Under the pieces are notes generated by a model. The model did no database searches, had not been told where the DNA came from, and worked only from the letters and a program-made list of their open reading frames with translations. A stretch of DNA of 64,000 nt from Methanoregula sp. (GTDB lineage: Archaea; Halobacteriota; Methanomicrobia; Methanomicrobiales; Methanospirillaceae), in NCBI GenBank assembly GCA_028679075.1, contig JAJRCF010000018.1:1-64000 (forward strand), in the 5' to 3' direction. The position numbers and the translations under genes are program-made. Shown here in pieces: positions 9,523 through 18,508 of this stretch (the first letter of the stretch is position 1; each line of letters opens with the position of its first letter).

Positions 9523-10073
9523 GTGTAGAGGGCCCCGATGATGAGGATGATGAACGAGGCGATATTCAGGAACTCGATGGTGGTATAGAGCCAGCCGCAG
9601 TAAAGGACAAGGGCAATGCCCATCATGATCATCAGGAAATGCGGGCGCCCGTGTGCTACCGGCTGGAGGGGATATTCCTCAAGAATCGCCGGCCTTGTGG
9701 GCTGCGGGAGCACGATATGGACCTGCAGCTGGGCTTTCATCACCCCATATCCCGAGATGACCTCAAGATCGAATGTACCTTCACGGCAGTCTTTCCGGAT
9801 CGGGATGGGGAGTATGAACTCATCCACCACATATTGGTTTTCATGGTAAAAACCGGTATACATGTCGGCATTCGAGGAAGAGATGGTGATATGGATCGGT
9901 GCGCCCCGGTTCAGGAAACGGAGGAGCAGGCTGGCGCCGGGTTCCGCAGTAATCGTTTCCCGGGGGATGTCAATGGAGTTGATCCCGCTGCGGTTGAGAT
10001 AAATATCATAGCCGGCGCCTTTCCCATCCGCACCGGCCGATAAAAAAACCGGAACGGGAAGGGGGAATATCAT
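9504..10073 (-). CDS. Membrane-anchored beta-sandwich protein of unknown function
   Basis: A 189-aa protein. Residues about 1-130 are predicted beta-rich and soluble (YDIYLNRSGINSIDIPRETITAEPGASLLLRFLNRGAPIHITISSSN, reminiscent of an extracytoplasmic beta-sandwich). The C-terminus has two hydrophobic helices ([40 protein letters not shown]). It is conserved in position in the purA-to-pdxT transcription unit, between the Trm112-like gene (15 bp upstream) and cobD. AAGGTG precedes the ATG. I know no experimentally assigned function. Confidence 0.6.
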   Translation of the reverse strand: MIFPLPVPVFLSAGADGKGAGYDIYLNRSGINSIDIPRETITAEPGASLLLRFLNRGAPIHITISSSNADMYTGFYHENQYVVDEFILPIPIRKDCREGTFDLEVISGYGVMKAQLQVHIVLPQPTRPAILEEYPLQPVAHGRPHFLMIMMGIALVLYCGWLYTTIEFLNIASFIILIIGALYTWYRQQ

Positions 10074-10088
10074 ACTGGCACCTTTGGT

Positions 10089-10253
10089 TCACTGTCCTGC
10101 GGGGGGCAGGAGATTGGGGATGCCCTCGTGAATGGGATAGTCCGCGTTGCAGGCAGTACAGTGAAGGTTGCCTTCGAGGATCTCTTTCTCATCTTCCGCA
10201 TCCACACGGAGGGCGAGGTCCCCTTTGCAGACCGGGCAGCAGAGGATATCCAT
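10089..10253 (-). CDS. Trm112-like zinc-ribbon mini-protein
   Basis: A 54-aa open frame starting MDILCCPVCKGDLALRVDAE and ending GIPNLLPPAGQ. It has CPVCKG and CTACNADYPIHEGIPNLLP, the two halves of the Trm112/YcaR (UPF0434) zinc ribbon. In archaea and eukaryotes Trm112 is the activating partner of several tRNA, rRNA and translation-factor methyltransferases. It sits 11 bp after purA and 15 bp before the next gene, so it is embedded in an operon. It is short enough to be missed by automatic annotation. Confidence 0.85.
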   Translation of the reverse strand: MDILCCPVCKGDLALRVDAEDEKEILEGNLHCTACNADYPIHEGIPNLLPPAGQ

Positions 10254-10264
10254 GAGCGAACGTC

Positions 10265-11278
10265 TCATTTCAGCTCGTCCCTTAAATCGATGATCTGGGT
10301 CATCTCCGGCCCGGTTGAGATGAGAGTGACGGGGCTGCCGATATCGTCTTCGGCCTGCTTGATAAAGTCTTTTGCCTTCTTGGTCAGTTTTGAATATTCT
10401 GTGACACCAAAGCAGGCCTTGTCAATCCTGTCGATCCCCGTGATCGCTGCCTGGGTACACCCGTTGATCATTGCCGAATACCGGGCCATGTCCCCGTCCC
10501 AGCCGCCGATACGCCGCTTGCGGTGGGTAACGGTCCCGAACTCCTGGATCCCCATTGCATCGGATTTGTCCGAGGTCATCTCGGTGCTGAACGGGCCTTC
10601 CCCGACCCGGGTCGGGTAGGCCTTGAAGACAACGATCACATCGTCGATCTTTGTCGGCCCGACACCGTTGTCCGCGGCAATCTGGGATGCGGATGTGTCC
10701 TTGCTCGTGACAAATGGATAGGTCCCGTAATACAGCGAGATACCGAAACCCTGTGTCCCTTCAAGGAGGACGGTCTCGTTCTTTTTCAGCGCATCGTCAA
10801 TCGCTTTTGGGACATCCAGGAGGTATTCCTTCAGTTCGGGAACGTCCTTTGCCTGCGGGGAGACCCGCATAACACGGTCGGAGTTGGCCGGGCCGCACCC
10901 TGAGCCGGTGCTCCCGATCTTCTTGGAAAGGTGGGCACTTCCCTTGTCGCGGGCAATGTGGTCTTCCGTGATGATGCCGCAGCGCTTGTCAACAAAGACC
11001 CGTCCCCTGACACCGAGCATCTCGACTTCGTGTTCCAGGACACGCGGATCGACAAGAACGCCGCTCCCGATGCAGAGTTTCGCGTCCTTGTATACAAAAC
11101 CGGAGGGAACCATACGGACACCATATTCCTTGGTTCCAACTTGGACAGTGTGCCCGGCATTCGGACCCACACCGCCGCGGGAGATGATTACGGGTTTGTC
11201 CTTATAGGCAATATGGGCAACAACCTTGCCCTTACCCTCATCCCCAAAAAATCCACCAACGATGATTGTACAGCTCAT
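10265..11278 (-). CDS. purA: Adenylosuccinate synthetase (archaeal short form)
   Basis: Converts IMP and aspartate to adenylosuccinate with GTP, the first committed step to AMP. The N-terminal GGFFGDEGKGKVVAHIAYKDKP is the GTP-binding glycine loop. GGVGPNAGHTVQ, GSTGSGCGPA, LLEGTQGFGISLYYGTYPFVTSKDT and GTVTHRKRRIGGWD are family blocks. The 337-aa length is typical of the archaeal form, about 100 aa shorter than bacterial enzymes. It is the first gene of a leftward unit purA, trm112-like, membrane protein, cobD, pdxS, pdxT. Confidence 0.96.
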   Translation of the reverse strand: MSCTIIVGGFFGDEGKGKVVAHIAYKDKPVIISRGGVGPNAGHTVQVGTKEYGVRMVPSGFVYKDAKLCIGSGVLVDPRVLEHEVEMLGVRGRVFVDKRCGIITEDHIARDKGSAHLSKKIGSTGSGCGPANSDRVMRVSPQAKDVPELKEYLLDVPKAIDDALKKNETVLLEGTQGFGISLYYGTYPFVTSKDTSASQIAADNGVGPTKIDDVIVVFKAYPTRVGEGPFSTEMTSDKSDAMGIQEFGTVTHRKRRIGGWDGDMARYSAMINGCTQAAITGIDRIDKACFGVTEYSKLTKKAKDFIKQAEDDIGSPVTLISTGPEMTQIIDLRDELK

Positions 11279-11384
11279 TGTCTTTCATGTAGTATTGCAC
11301 GAGTTTGCCAATAAACTATTCCTTGCAGGAGAAACGGGGAGTGTTTTTTTAAAAGAGGGGTGATGGGGCCTTCAGGTATGGGGA

Positions 11385-12542
11385 TCAAAGACTCTGGAGG
11401 AACGTGTCCATCCGTTCAAGTGCTCCGGCCAATCCCTTTCTTGAAACCGCATACGCACATCGCACATGACCTTCCCCGCCAGCGCCAAAGACGCTGCCCG
11501 GAACGACGGCTACTTTCTGTTCTTTCAGCAGGCGCTCTGCAAATTCTACATCCGAGAGCCCGGTCTTTTCTATGGAGGGGAAGGCATAGAACGCACCTTC
11601 CGGCACATGACAGGGGAGGCCGATGCGGTTGAGACCTGCGACGAACAGGTTGCGACGGAGGCGGTACTCATTGACCATGCTGTTTTTGTCTTCCTCTGCT
11701 GAACGGAGTGCCTCCAGTGCCGCTACCTGGCCCATGACCGGGGCGCAGAGCATGACGTACTGGTGGATCTTGAGGGCCGCGTCGCAGAGATCCTTTGGAG
11801 CGCAGAGATACCCGATACGCCACCCGGTCATTGCATATGCCTTGGAGAAACCATTGAGCGTGATGGTCCGTTCCCGGAGATCCCCGACTGTTGCTGCGGA
11901 GCAGTGAGATCCCTCGTAGGTGAGTTCGGCATACACCTCGTCGCTGATAAGCACGAGGTCGTGGTCGATGATGATGTCCGCGACGGCCTTGAGATCGCTC
12001 TCGTTCATGCCCCCCCCCGTTGGATTGTTCGGGAAATTGATGATCAGCGCCTTGGTCTTTGCCGTTACCTGTTCGGCCAGGACATCGGGATTGAGCTTGA
12101 AGTGATCCTTCTCCGTGCACCGGATGGGGACGGGTTTTCCCCCGGCAAGGGTCACGCAGGGAGCGTACGAGACATAACTGGGCTGGGCAACAAGGACCTC
12201 ATCACCCGGGTCGGTGATCGCCCGGATGGCAATATCAAGCGCTTCGGACACACCGGTGGTGATGACCATCTCGTCATCGGCACTGTACTTCAGCCGGTAA
12301 TGCTCTGCAAGATAGTGCGAGAGGGCATCCCGCAACGTCTGGAGACCCCGGTTGGAGGTGTAGGACGTGACCCCCTGTTCGATTGAATAGATGCCCGATT
12401 CGCAGATGTTCCAGGGGGTATTGAAGTCCGGTTCCCCGACTCCGAGAGAGATCACGTCCTCCATGGTGAGCACGAGATCGAAAAACTTCCTGATGCCGGA
12501 CGGGGGGATCTCCTGCGCTCGCGCTGATACAAAATTACGCAT
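11385..12542 (-). CDS. PLP-dependent class I/II aminotransferase
   Basis: A 385-aa fold-type I aminotransferase of the archaeal aspartate/aromatic group. The PLP lysine is in the motif LNGFSKAYAMTGWRIGYLCAP (about residues 228-248). NNPTGGGM and ISDEVYAELTYEG hold the Asn and Asp/Tyr that bind PLP. VISLGVGEPDFNTPWNI is the N-terminal substrate-binding stretch. The amino-acid specificity cannot be decided. It is 9 bp downstream of an Lrp-type regulator, a pairing often found with aminotransferases. Confidence 0.9.
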   Translation of the reverse strand: MRNFVSARAQEIPPSGIRKFFDLVLTMEDVISLGVGEPDFNTPWNICESGIYSIEQGVTSYTSNRGLQTLRDALSHYLAEHYRLKYSADDEMVITTGVSEALDIAIRAITDPGDEVLVAQPSYVSYAPCVTLAGGKPVPIRCTEKDHFKLNPDVLAEQVTAKTKALIINFPNNPTGGGMNESDLKAVADIIIDHDLVLISDEVYAELTYEGSHCSAATVGDLRERTITLNGFSKAYAMTGWRIGYLCAPKDLCDAALKIHQYVMLCAPVMGQVAALEALRSAEEDKNSMVNEYRLRRNLFVAGLNRIGLPCHVPEGAFYAFPSIEKTGLSDVEFAERLLKEQKVAVVPGSVFGAGGEGHVRCAYAVSRKGLAGALERMDTFLQSL

Positions 12543-12551
12543 GATACCTCC

Positions 12552-13043
12552 TCATGGGCTTATCGGGAGGCGTTCCGTCTCCGGTTGTTCAAAGAACGTG
12601 TTGCCGTTTTCTTTGTACGACTTCATGATGATGTGCGTCGCCGTCTCCCGGATACGATCCATCGGTGCCACATGCTCGGAGACGAACCGCGAGACGTCCT
12701 GCATATTCTTCCCGGTCACGATGAGCTGGAGATCGTAGGTGCCGGTAATGAGACGAAGGCTCTTCACCTGCCGGAACCGGGAGAGCCGTTCTGCGATGCG
12801 ATCGTAACCAAAATCACGTTCAGGGCTGACCTTCAGTTCGATAATGGCGGAGACCTCGCCGTTGCCGGCCTTTTCCCAGTTAACAACCGTGGAGTATCGC
12901 TTGATCACCTGAGTGGCCTCAAGTGCTCCGATACGGCGTTCAACCTCTGCTTTGGCGAGGCTGGTCATGGTCGCGATTTCTTCTGTTGACAGCCGGCTGT
13001 TCTCTTCAAGAATACGGAGAAGCTCGAGATCCTTATCATCCAT
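12552..13043 (-). CDS. Lrp/AsnC-family transcriptional regulator
   Basis: A 163-aa regulator. The helix-turn-helix spans residues about 1-50 (LLRILEENSRLSTEEIATMTSLAKAEVERRIGALEATQVIKRY), followed by an AsnC/RAM ligand-binding domain (AIIELKVSPERDFGYDRIAERLSRF...LITGTYDLQLIVTGKNMQDVSRFV). AGGTGA precedes the ATG. It lies between orc1/cdc6 (6 bp upstream) and the aminotransferase (9 bp downstream), which it may regulate. Confidence 0.93.
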   Translation of the reverse strand: MDDKDLELLRILEENSRLSTEEIATMTSLAKAEVERRIGALEATQVIKRYSTVVNWEKAGNGEVSAIIELKVSPERDFGYDRIAERLSRFRQVKSLRLITGTYDLQLIVTGKNMQDVSRFVSEHVAPMDRIRETATHIIMKSYKENGNTFFEQPETERLPISP

Positions 13044-13049
13044 GTTATT

Positions 13050-14342
13050 TCACCTGAACCAGGTCTTCAACCACTTTGCTTCCATCTGGGAGACATCGAG
13101 ATCCTTGAGTCCGTTCATACGTGTGTCCTTGAGTACGACCTCGCGGATCTTCCCCGTGTTCGCATCGAACCACATCTCCTTTGTCCTGCCGTACCGCCCG
13201 CGGCTCACAACCCGTGTGTTGATCACGCCGAGCATGTTCAGCTCGGAGATCAGGTCGGTGATTCTCCGGTGGGTCAGGATATCGAGCTCAATGGTCGGGG
13301 CAATGTCCTGGTATATGCGTGAGACTTCCCCGCTCGTAAAGATATTCTGTCCCAGCTGTTCAAGGATCAGCATCGAGAAGAGGATCAGCTTGCTCTGCGT
13401 GGGCAGCGTTGCAATGCACTCGATCATGCTGTCCGTCTCGATCTTGGCCTGGGCCTGCTTGACGTGCTCTTCCGTCACCTTGGAGGATTCGTCACGGTCT
13501 GCAAGTTCCCCGGATATCCTGAAAAGGTCCAGTGCACGCCGGGCATCCCCATGCTCCTGTGCTGCAAGGGCAGAACAGAGGGGTATGACGCCTTCCGCGA
13601 GGGCCCCGGTGACAAAGGCCCCCTCGGCTCGTTGTGCAAGGATATCCACCAGCTGGGGCGCGTTATACGGCGGGAACACAATCTCTTCTTCTGACAGGGA
13701 GGACAGGACCCGCGGGTCCAGGAAATCCTTGAAGCTCAGGTCATTGGAAATACCAATGATACTGACCTTGGAGTTTTTCAGGTCGGAGTTTATCCGCGTG
13801 AGGTTGTAGAGTGTGTCATCACCACTTTTCTTTACCAGCTTATCGATTTCGTCAAGCACGATGACGAGGACGCCCCCACCAGCCTCCAGCTGGTTCTTCA
13901 GCTCCGCGTACACCTGGTCTGTCGGCCACCCGGTCATCGGGATGTGGGTCCGGGTCTTGTCGCTGGACAGTTCATCGACAACGTCAAGGCACTTGGCAAT
14001 CTGGGCTAAGACCCGGTACTGGGTGTCGATCACTTCGCAATTTAAGTGGACGATCCGGCAGATGGTCCCCATCTTGCTGCTGGCCTTCTCGAGTTCTGAG
14101 CCAACATAACGGACGCAGGCGGTCTTGCCGGTCCCGGTCTTACCGTAGATGAGGATATTCGAGGGGGTTTCATTCCGGAGTGAGGGGGCAAGAATTGAGG
14201 CAACTTCATCGATCTTGGGTTTCCGGTGGGGGAGGATCTGGGGACGGTACGAGTGCCGTAGTACTTCCCGGTCCTTAAATATCCGGTTATTAGTGAGATA
14301 TTTCTTGAATAGTCCCGTTGAGGGATCTTCTGGTTCAGGCAT
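13050..14342 (-). CDS. cdc6: Orc1/Cdc6 replication initiator
   Basis: AAA+ ATPase that binds origin-recognition boxes and starts chromosome replication. The 430-aa protein has Walker A GKTGTGKT at residues 67-74, Walker B LVIVLDEID at 159-167, sensor 1 around SIIGISNDL, and a C-terminal winged helix (GEVSRIYQDIAPTIELDILTHRRITDLISELNMLGVINTR). It starts next to a gene-free region with inverted origin boxes (14413-14820), the usual archaeal arrangement in which the initiator gene flanks its origin. Confidence 0.96.
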   Translation of the reverse strand: MPEPEDPSTGLFKKYLTNNRIFKDREVLRHSYRPQILPHRKPKIDEVASILAPSLRNETPSNILIYGKTGTGKTACVRYVGSELEKASSKMGTICRIVHLNCEVIDTQYRVLAQIAKCLDVVDELSSDKTRTHIPMTGWPTDQVYAELKNQLEAGGGVLVIVLDEIDKLVKKSGDDTLYNLTRINSDLKNSKVSIIGISNDLSFKDFLDPRVLSSLSEEEIVFPPYNAPQLVDILAQRAEGAFVTGALAEGVIPLCSALAAQEHGDARRALDLFRISGELADRDESSKVTEEHVKQAQAKIETDSMIECIATLPTQSKLILFSMLILEQLGQNIFTSGEVSRIYQDIAPTIELDILTHRRITDLISELNMLGVINTRVVSRGRYGRTKEMWFDANTGKIREVVLKDTRMNGLKDLDVSQMEAKWLKTWFR

Positions 14343-14412
14343 GGTGACACAGTGGAGCTGAGAATTAGCGAGATAAGACTAAAAAACGATCGGTTTACCT
14401 GACCCCATATAA

Positions 14413-14435
14413 ACCCCTTTATTTCGTGTGGAAAA
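14413..14435 (-). repeat. Origin-recognition box 1 (ORB-like)
   Basis: Plus strand reads ACCCCTTTATTTCGTGTGGA followed by AAA. Read on the minus strand it has the ORB order TTCCACACGAAA-T-AAAGGGG. It is about 70 bp upstream of the cdc6 start codon, so it could also let Cdc6 repress its own gene. Confidence 0.7.
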
Positions 14436-14596
14436 CCGATGATTCGCGCATTTTATTTGAAATGGCGGGGGATTTGACGTTTTTGTTATTTCGGTTTTTT
14501 CCTTTGTCAGACATATCAACTCACACTGTTTACCTCATTATATCTCTTGATATTGCCTAACAACACGAGAAAGGGTTTAATAATAACATGGGGGGC

Positions 14597-14618
14597 ACCC
14601 CTTTGTTTCGTGTGGAAC
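14597..14618 (-). repeat. Origin-recognition box 2 (ORB-like)
   Basis: Plus strand reads ACCCCTTTGTTTCGTGTGGA followed by AC. It has the same orientation as box 1 and matches it except at a few positions. It borders the left side of the AT-rich core. Confidence 0.75.
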
Positions 14619-14798
14619 AGAAATAAACATCACATGATTCTTTTGTTTATTTTAATAAAACAGCCATTTTAATATATAACATTAATAATATATAAAGTAA
14701 TTGAAATTGTTTTCCAGATGATTTTCCAAATTTATTATGCACTTCACGATAGAAAAAAGAGAAACCGGAGAATAATCTGGAGGAGCACGAAAAAGAAA

Positions 14799-14823
14799 AC
14801 TCCAAGCGAAACAAAGGGGTGCC
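14799..14823 (+). repeat. Origin-recognition box 3 (inverted ORB-like)
   Basis: The segment ends in CGAAACAAAGGGGTGCC, identical over 17 bases to the reverse complement of box 2 and its flank. It therefore points toward box 2 across the AT-rich core, the inverted-pair layout of archaeal origins. Confidence 0.75.
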
Positions 14824-14925
14824 CGGTCCACAGATAAAGATCAAACTATCAAAATCCGGAATTCTCTGCTCTGTAGAAATCATTTCGGGAGGCTAACGTT
14901 CCCGGGCTTACGTTGCACTCATTGA

Positions 14926-15150
14926 GGGGGTCGGGTGGTGTACTTCCGATGCGAACAAACCGGTGTGATCCGGGTAAGTACCGTCGGAAATTTCCCCCCG
15001 GATCTGTTGGTCACGGGCAATAAAGTATCAAAGTACACCGCCCGACCCCCGCCAAACCTCTCCCATTTCCGAGCCGGATTCGTGCAATTTCCCGTCTGAA
15101 GAAAGGGGTTGCCCTGGCTCTATGGGGGAGTGGGGGTCGGATGGTGTACT
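14926..15150. repeat. Direct-inverted-direct 20-bp repeat triad, cluster 1
   Basis: Three copies of a G-rich motif: GGGGGTCGGGTGGTGTACTT at 14926-14945, its inverted form at 15031-15050 (reverse complement GGGGGTCGGGCGGTGTACTT), and GGGGGTCGGATGGTGTACT at 15132-15150. Start-to-start distances are 105 and 101 bp. It lies between oriC and moaB and encodes no protein. A sister cluster with the same layout is at 22181-22405. The middle copy can pair with either outer copy but not both at once. Function unknown. Confidence 0.8.
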
Positions 15151-15236
15151 AAAAGTGTGAGCGAGGAATGTCATATCAAAAAAGTTTTCAACAGAGCAGA
15201 ATTCTCTTAATCCATTACAAACAACATCACACCATT

Positions 15237-15725
15237 ATGAGTCATGCCCATGTCCGGTCCCTTGAGATAACTGCAGCAATCATCACCGTTTCAAGTACAA
15301 GAACAGAGAAAAATGACACAAGTGGAAAAGCAATTGAAGGGATTCTCAGGGATAACAATATCCCGGTAACTTATTATTCAATTGTCCCGGATCGTGTCGA
15401 CAATATCCGGGAAGCCTGGTTTTTGGGAATGAAAAAAGCAAACTGCATCATTTTCAATGGTGGCACCGGCCTCACTCATGATGACTGCACGATCGAGGCG
15501 ATATCCCCTCTTCTGGAGAAACGGATCGAGGGATTTGGCGAGTTCTTCCGGATGAAAAGCATCCAGCAGATTGGCATGGCAGCCATGCTGTCCCGTGCTG
15601 TTGCCGGCACCTGCAATGGAAGAGCAGTATTTTGCATCCCGGGCTCAACACCGGCAGTCACGCTTGCAACAACAGAACTGATCGTTCCGGAGATTGCCCA
15701 CATCCTTTCTCATGCAAACATATGA
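15237..15725 (+). CDS. moaB: MoaB/MogA-type molybdenum cofactor biosynthesis protein
   Basis: Adenylates molybdopterin or otherwise acts in Mo/W cofactor synthesis, needed for formylmethanofuran and formate dehydrogenases. The 162-aa protein shows ITVSSTRTEKNDTSGKAIEGIL (family N-terminal strand and loop), IIFNGGTGLTHDDCTIEAISPLLEKRIEGFGEFFRM (the GGTG...D motif) and AVFCIPGSTPAVTLA. I prefer the ATG at 15237 (MSHAHVRSLEITAAI). It has no clear ribosome-binding site and may be leaderless. An in-frame ATG at 15168 adds 23 unconserved residues. Confidence 0.93.
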   Translation: MSHAHVRSLEITAAIITVSSTRTEKNDTSGKAIEGILRDNNIPVTYYSIVPDRVDNIREAWFLGMKKANCIIFNGGTGLTHDDCTIEAISPLLEKRIEGFGEFFRMKSIQQIGMAAMLSRAVAGTCNGRAVFCIPGSTPAVTLATTELIVPEIAHILSHANI

Positions 15726-15792
15726 GATTGTAACTTTTTTAAATTAAAACGGGCAAGACGCGAAGGCCACCCCGATATACCATCCAGACCTT

Positions 15793-16365
15793 TTATCGCA
15801 GGACATCAAGCAGGGCAACTCGTTCAAGGACAAGATCTCCAATACGGTCTTCATTGTCAAATGAACCAAGTTCTTCCGGTGTAATATCAAAGACCCTTAT
15901 CAACAGCTCTCGTTTTTTCTGATCGATTGCGTCCCCGTCGCAAACTTCCTGAAAATGCAGGACCGGTGCCAGGACATCCCATAGACCCTCGACCGGTGGA
16001 TAACAACATACCCAGAGACTATTGTCACCCTCCTGAAGACCGAACGATGCGGCAATACTGCACTGCCGTGATCCGGCAGCATACAACAGCGCCTCCATCT
16101 CAAGGGTTTTGGATATGGCCGTTCCGGCCTCAAACGAGCGGATAGCGTGTATCATCGCCGACTCAGCATGTCTTCTTCCAGCAAGCATGTCAGCATTGAA
16201 ACAGACAATATGGGTATTGAACCGTTGTCCGGCATCCTTGAGCACGCGGAGAAAGCCGGGTTTATCATCAATATGGCACCCTGCTGCCCGGATCTCGCAC
16301 GTATCTGAACCTGCAACCACAAGATCACCCGAACCGGGAGAGTGTTGACTGTCCCGGCATATCAT
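15793..16365 (-). CDS. cgi121: KEOPS complex subunit Cgi121
   Basis: Small subunit of the KEOPS complex (with Kae1, Bud32, Pcc1) that makes t6A37 in ANN-decoding tRNAs. Cgi121 helps bind the tRNA 3' end. The 190-aa protein contains [63 protein letters not shown], which matches the archaeal Cgi121 core. Its ATG at 16365 lies inside the end of hel308, a 41-bp overlap, so the two are transcribed together. A longer frame to 16440 extends further into hel308. Confidence 0.85.
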   Translation of the reverse strand: MICRDSQHSPGSGDLVVAGSDTCEIRAAGCHIDDKPGFLRVLKDAGQRFNTHIVCFNADMLAGRRHAESAMIHAIRSFEAGTAISKTLEMEALLYAAGSRQCSIAASFGLQEGDNSLWVCCYPPVEGLWDVLAPVLHFQEVCDGDAIDQKKRELLIRVFDITPEELGSFDNEDRIGDLVLERVALLDVLR

Positions 16366-18490
16366 CTTCACCGGCCGGCTGGCCGGAGGTCCTTTTATTT
16401 CCTTTCTCCAGCTGGGCAAACACCTGCTCGGCGATACCACGGCCGATGAGGGCAGTCACCGTCTCAATCCCGGCGGCTGAAACCGCTTCAGGAGACGTGA
16501 TCGTATTGTTGAAGAGACGGCGTGCACGTACCCTCCCTATCCCTCGTAGTTTAACGAGCGGGAGGAGTTCGCGCCGGATGCCGTTCTTCATGCAGATCTC
16601 GTACTCGCGGATCTGTGTCTGGAAATTTCCTGCAAACATCCGCGAGAGTTCCCCGCTTGCATGCAGCAGCCAGTTCACGCTCTCCACCATCCCGTAGATA
16701 TCACCGGGTCCCACCGAGTACCGCTCGCATATCTTCGCGTCCGGTAGTTCGTCGGCCCAGTCGTTCAGGAGCATCGCGGTCTTGAGTGCACGGTAATAAT
16801 CCTCCTGGTCCTCCTCATCGGGGGGCAGAACAAGCCACAGTTCATCTTCATGGGCCTCAATCATGCGGTCAAGCGCACCCCGGTCCGTGTTGCGGACATA
16901 GAGCTTGGGCATGTCGGGAGTACTGCAGATGAGGTGGAGGAGCCCGAGATCCGCATACTCAGACCGGTTACGGAGTATGGTGACGATCATTGCTGCACTC
17001 CGGGGATCGATGTACAGCCGTGAGACCAGGGTGCCGAACTCCGTTGATCCGAGATGGTCTCCGACCTCCAGCACCATCTCGGCATCTGTGAGGAATTTGA
17101 GGGCGGCATCCACCGCCCTCTTCATAAGGCGTCCCTGGCGGTGCTCGTGGACATAATAACTCCTGTCCATGAAAGAGGCCAGTTCGCCCCGTGTTCCGGC
17201 AAAGCCGGATGCAATCAGGGACAGCACATGCGTGTAGAGGGCATTGGGTTCCGCAATTTTCGAATGGATCTCTTCCGGCGGGGCCTCGATATACCAGTCG
17301 AACAGTTCCTCGACCTGCCCCTCGTCCTTGGCAATGAGCACGGCCTCTCCATAGGGGTCCAGGCGCGGCCTTCCCGCCCGTCCTGCCATCTGGTGGTATT
17401 CGCTCGCCGGGATCGGCTGCATCCCCTCGCCCGCGGTGAATCTGAGGTAATCACGGATGATCACCCGCCGTGCAGGAAGGTTCAGCCCGGCAGCGAGGGT
17501 TGGTGTGGAGGAGATGCTTTTTATCAGGCCTTTCCGGAACCCCTCTTCGACAATCGCCCGTTCCGGGCGGCTGAGGCCGGCATGGTGGAACGCAGCACCC
17601 TGCGAAACGCACGCTGCCAGTGTCTTTCCCATCTCGGTCTCCGCGGTTTTTTCGAGCTGGGCGGCATAGGTTTTGAGTTCCGGTTCTTCGCTTTTGATGG
17701 CACCGGCAGCCCGTTTGGCAAATGCCTCTGCATTGCGGCGGGATGAGACAAAGACGAGGCACTGGCCCCCTTCGGCGATCGTGTCGAGGCACAGGTTGAG
17801 GTCATCGTAATTCTTTGACACGGCCTTGACGGGCCGTTCCCCATCCCTGAAATAGATCCTGTCTTTACAGAACACACCCTGGCGGAGATCGACCGGGCGC
17901 CAGGTACTGGTGACCAGCTCCGCATCCAGCCACCCGGCCAGGACCTGCGGGTTGCCGATAGTTGCCGAGAGCCCGATCACCTGCATGGCAGGGTTCCGGT
18001 ACCGCAGCTTTGCAATGACCATCTCGACAACAGGTCCCCTGTTTTGGGAATCGATCAGGTGCACTTCATCGACAACAAGGAGGGAAATTTCAGAGATCCA
18101 CCGGGCGTTGTTGCGCAGGAGGGAGTCTACCTTCTCGCTGGTGGCAACAATGATATCATTCCTGCCGAGCTGATCGTCGCGGCGGTCGAAATCACCGGTC
18201 GCAATACCGACCCGGACGCCTTTGTTGCTGAACTCATCGTATTTCTCGCTTGCCAGCGCCTTTAAGGGAACAATATACAGGCACTTCCCCTTTCGGGCAA
18301 TATGGTGGTGCATTGCCATCTCGGCAACCAGGGTCTTGCCGCTTGCGGTCGGTATGGCAACGAGCAGGTTCTTGTCATCGAACATGCCTTTTTCAACACA
18401 TTGCGCCTGGGGAGGGTAGAGTTCTAGGACACCCGCTGCCAGGTAGTGCTGCTTCAGGTTTTCCGGAATCGAAAGCCCGCTTATGTGCAT
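16325..18490 (-). CDS. hel308: ATP-dependent DNA helicase Hel308
   Basis: Superfamily 2 Ski2-like 3'-5' helicase acting at stalled replication forks. The 721-aa protein has the Q-motif region [11 protein letters not shown], Walker [10 protein letters not shown] (45-53), DEVH (141-144), motif [12 protein letters not shown], motif IVa [15 protein letters not shown] and motif [21 protein letters not shown]. The C-terminal ratchet/helix-hairpin-helix region has [18 protein letters not shown]. It overlaps cgi121. An isolated ORB-like sequence lies just upstream at 18509. Confidence 0.97.
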   Translation of the reverse strand: MHISGLSIPENLKQHYLAAGVLELYPPQAQCVEKGMFDDKNLLVAIPTASGKTLVAEMAMHHHIARKGKCLYIVPLKALASEKYDEFSNKGVRVGIATGDFDRRDDQLGRNDIIVATSEKVDSLLRNNARWISEISLLVVDEVHLIDSQNRGPVVEMVIAKLRYRNPAMQVIGLSATIGNPQVLAGWLDAELVTSTWRPVDLRQGVFCKDRIYFRDGERPVKAVSKNYDDLNLCLDTIAEGGQCLVFVSSRRNAEAFAKRAAGAIKSEEPELKTYAAQLEKTAETEMGKTLAACVSQGAAFHHAGLSRPERAIVEEGFRKGLIKSISSTPTLAAGLNLPARRVIIRDYLRFTAGEGMQPIPASEYHQMAGRAGRPRLDPYGEAVLIAKDEGQVEELFDWYIEAPPEEIHSKIAEPNALYTHVLSLIASGFAGTRGELASFMDRSYYVHEHRQGRLMKRAVDAALKFLTDAEMVLEVGDHLGSTEFGTLVSRLYIDPRSAAMIVTILRNRSEYADLGLLHLICSTPDMPKLYVRNTDRGALDRMIEAHEDELWLVLPPDEEDQEDYYRALKTAMLLNDWADELPDAKICERYSVGPGDIYGMVESVNWLLHASGELSRMFAGNFQTQIREYEICMKNGIRRELLPLVKLRGIGRVRARRLFNNTITSPEAVSAAGIETVTALIGRGIAEQVFAQLEKGNKRTSGQPAGEDDMPGQSTLSRFG

Positions 18491-18508
18491 GTCACACCCA
18501 AGTTCTGA

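Larger units (their letters stand above)
14343..15100. other. Putative chromosomal replication origin (oriC)
   Basis: Gene-free region beside orc1/cdc6. It contains two origin-recognition-box (ORB) sequences in one orientation (14413-14435 and 14597-14618) and one in the opposite orientation (14799-14823). These flank an extremely AT-rich core (about 14625-14760) that would serve as the duplex-unwinding element. ORB2 and ORB3 share the 17 bases CGAAACAAAGGGGTGCC on opposite strands. The G-run followed by a dyad-like GTGGAA matches the archaeal ORB form ending in AAAGGGG. Exact limits are uncertain, and a separate repeat cluster begins at 14926. Confidence 0.8.

Noticed and set aside
12913-13809. 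Plus-strand frame of 298 codons opposite orc1/cdc6 and lrp
   Set aside because: Ser/Arg-rich shadow translation with no motif. The opposite strand encodes a complete Cdc6.
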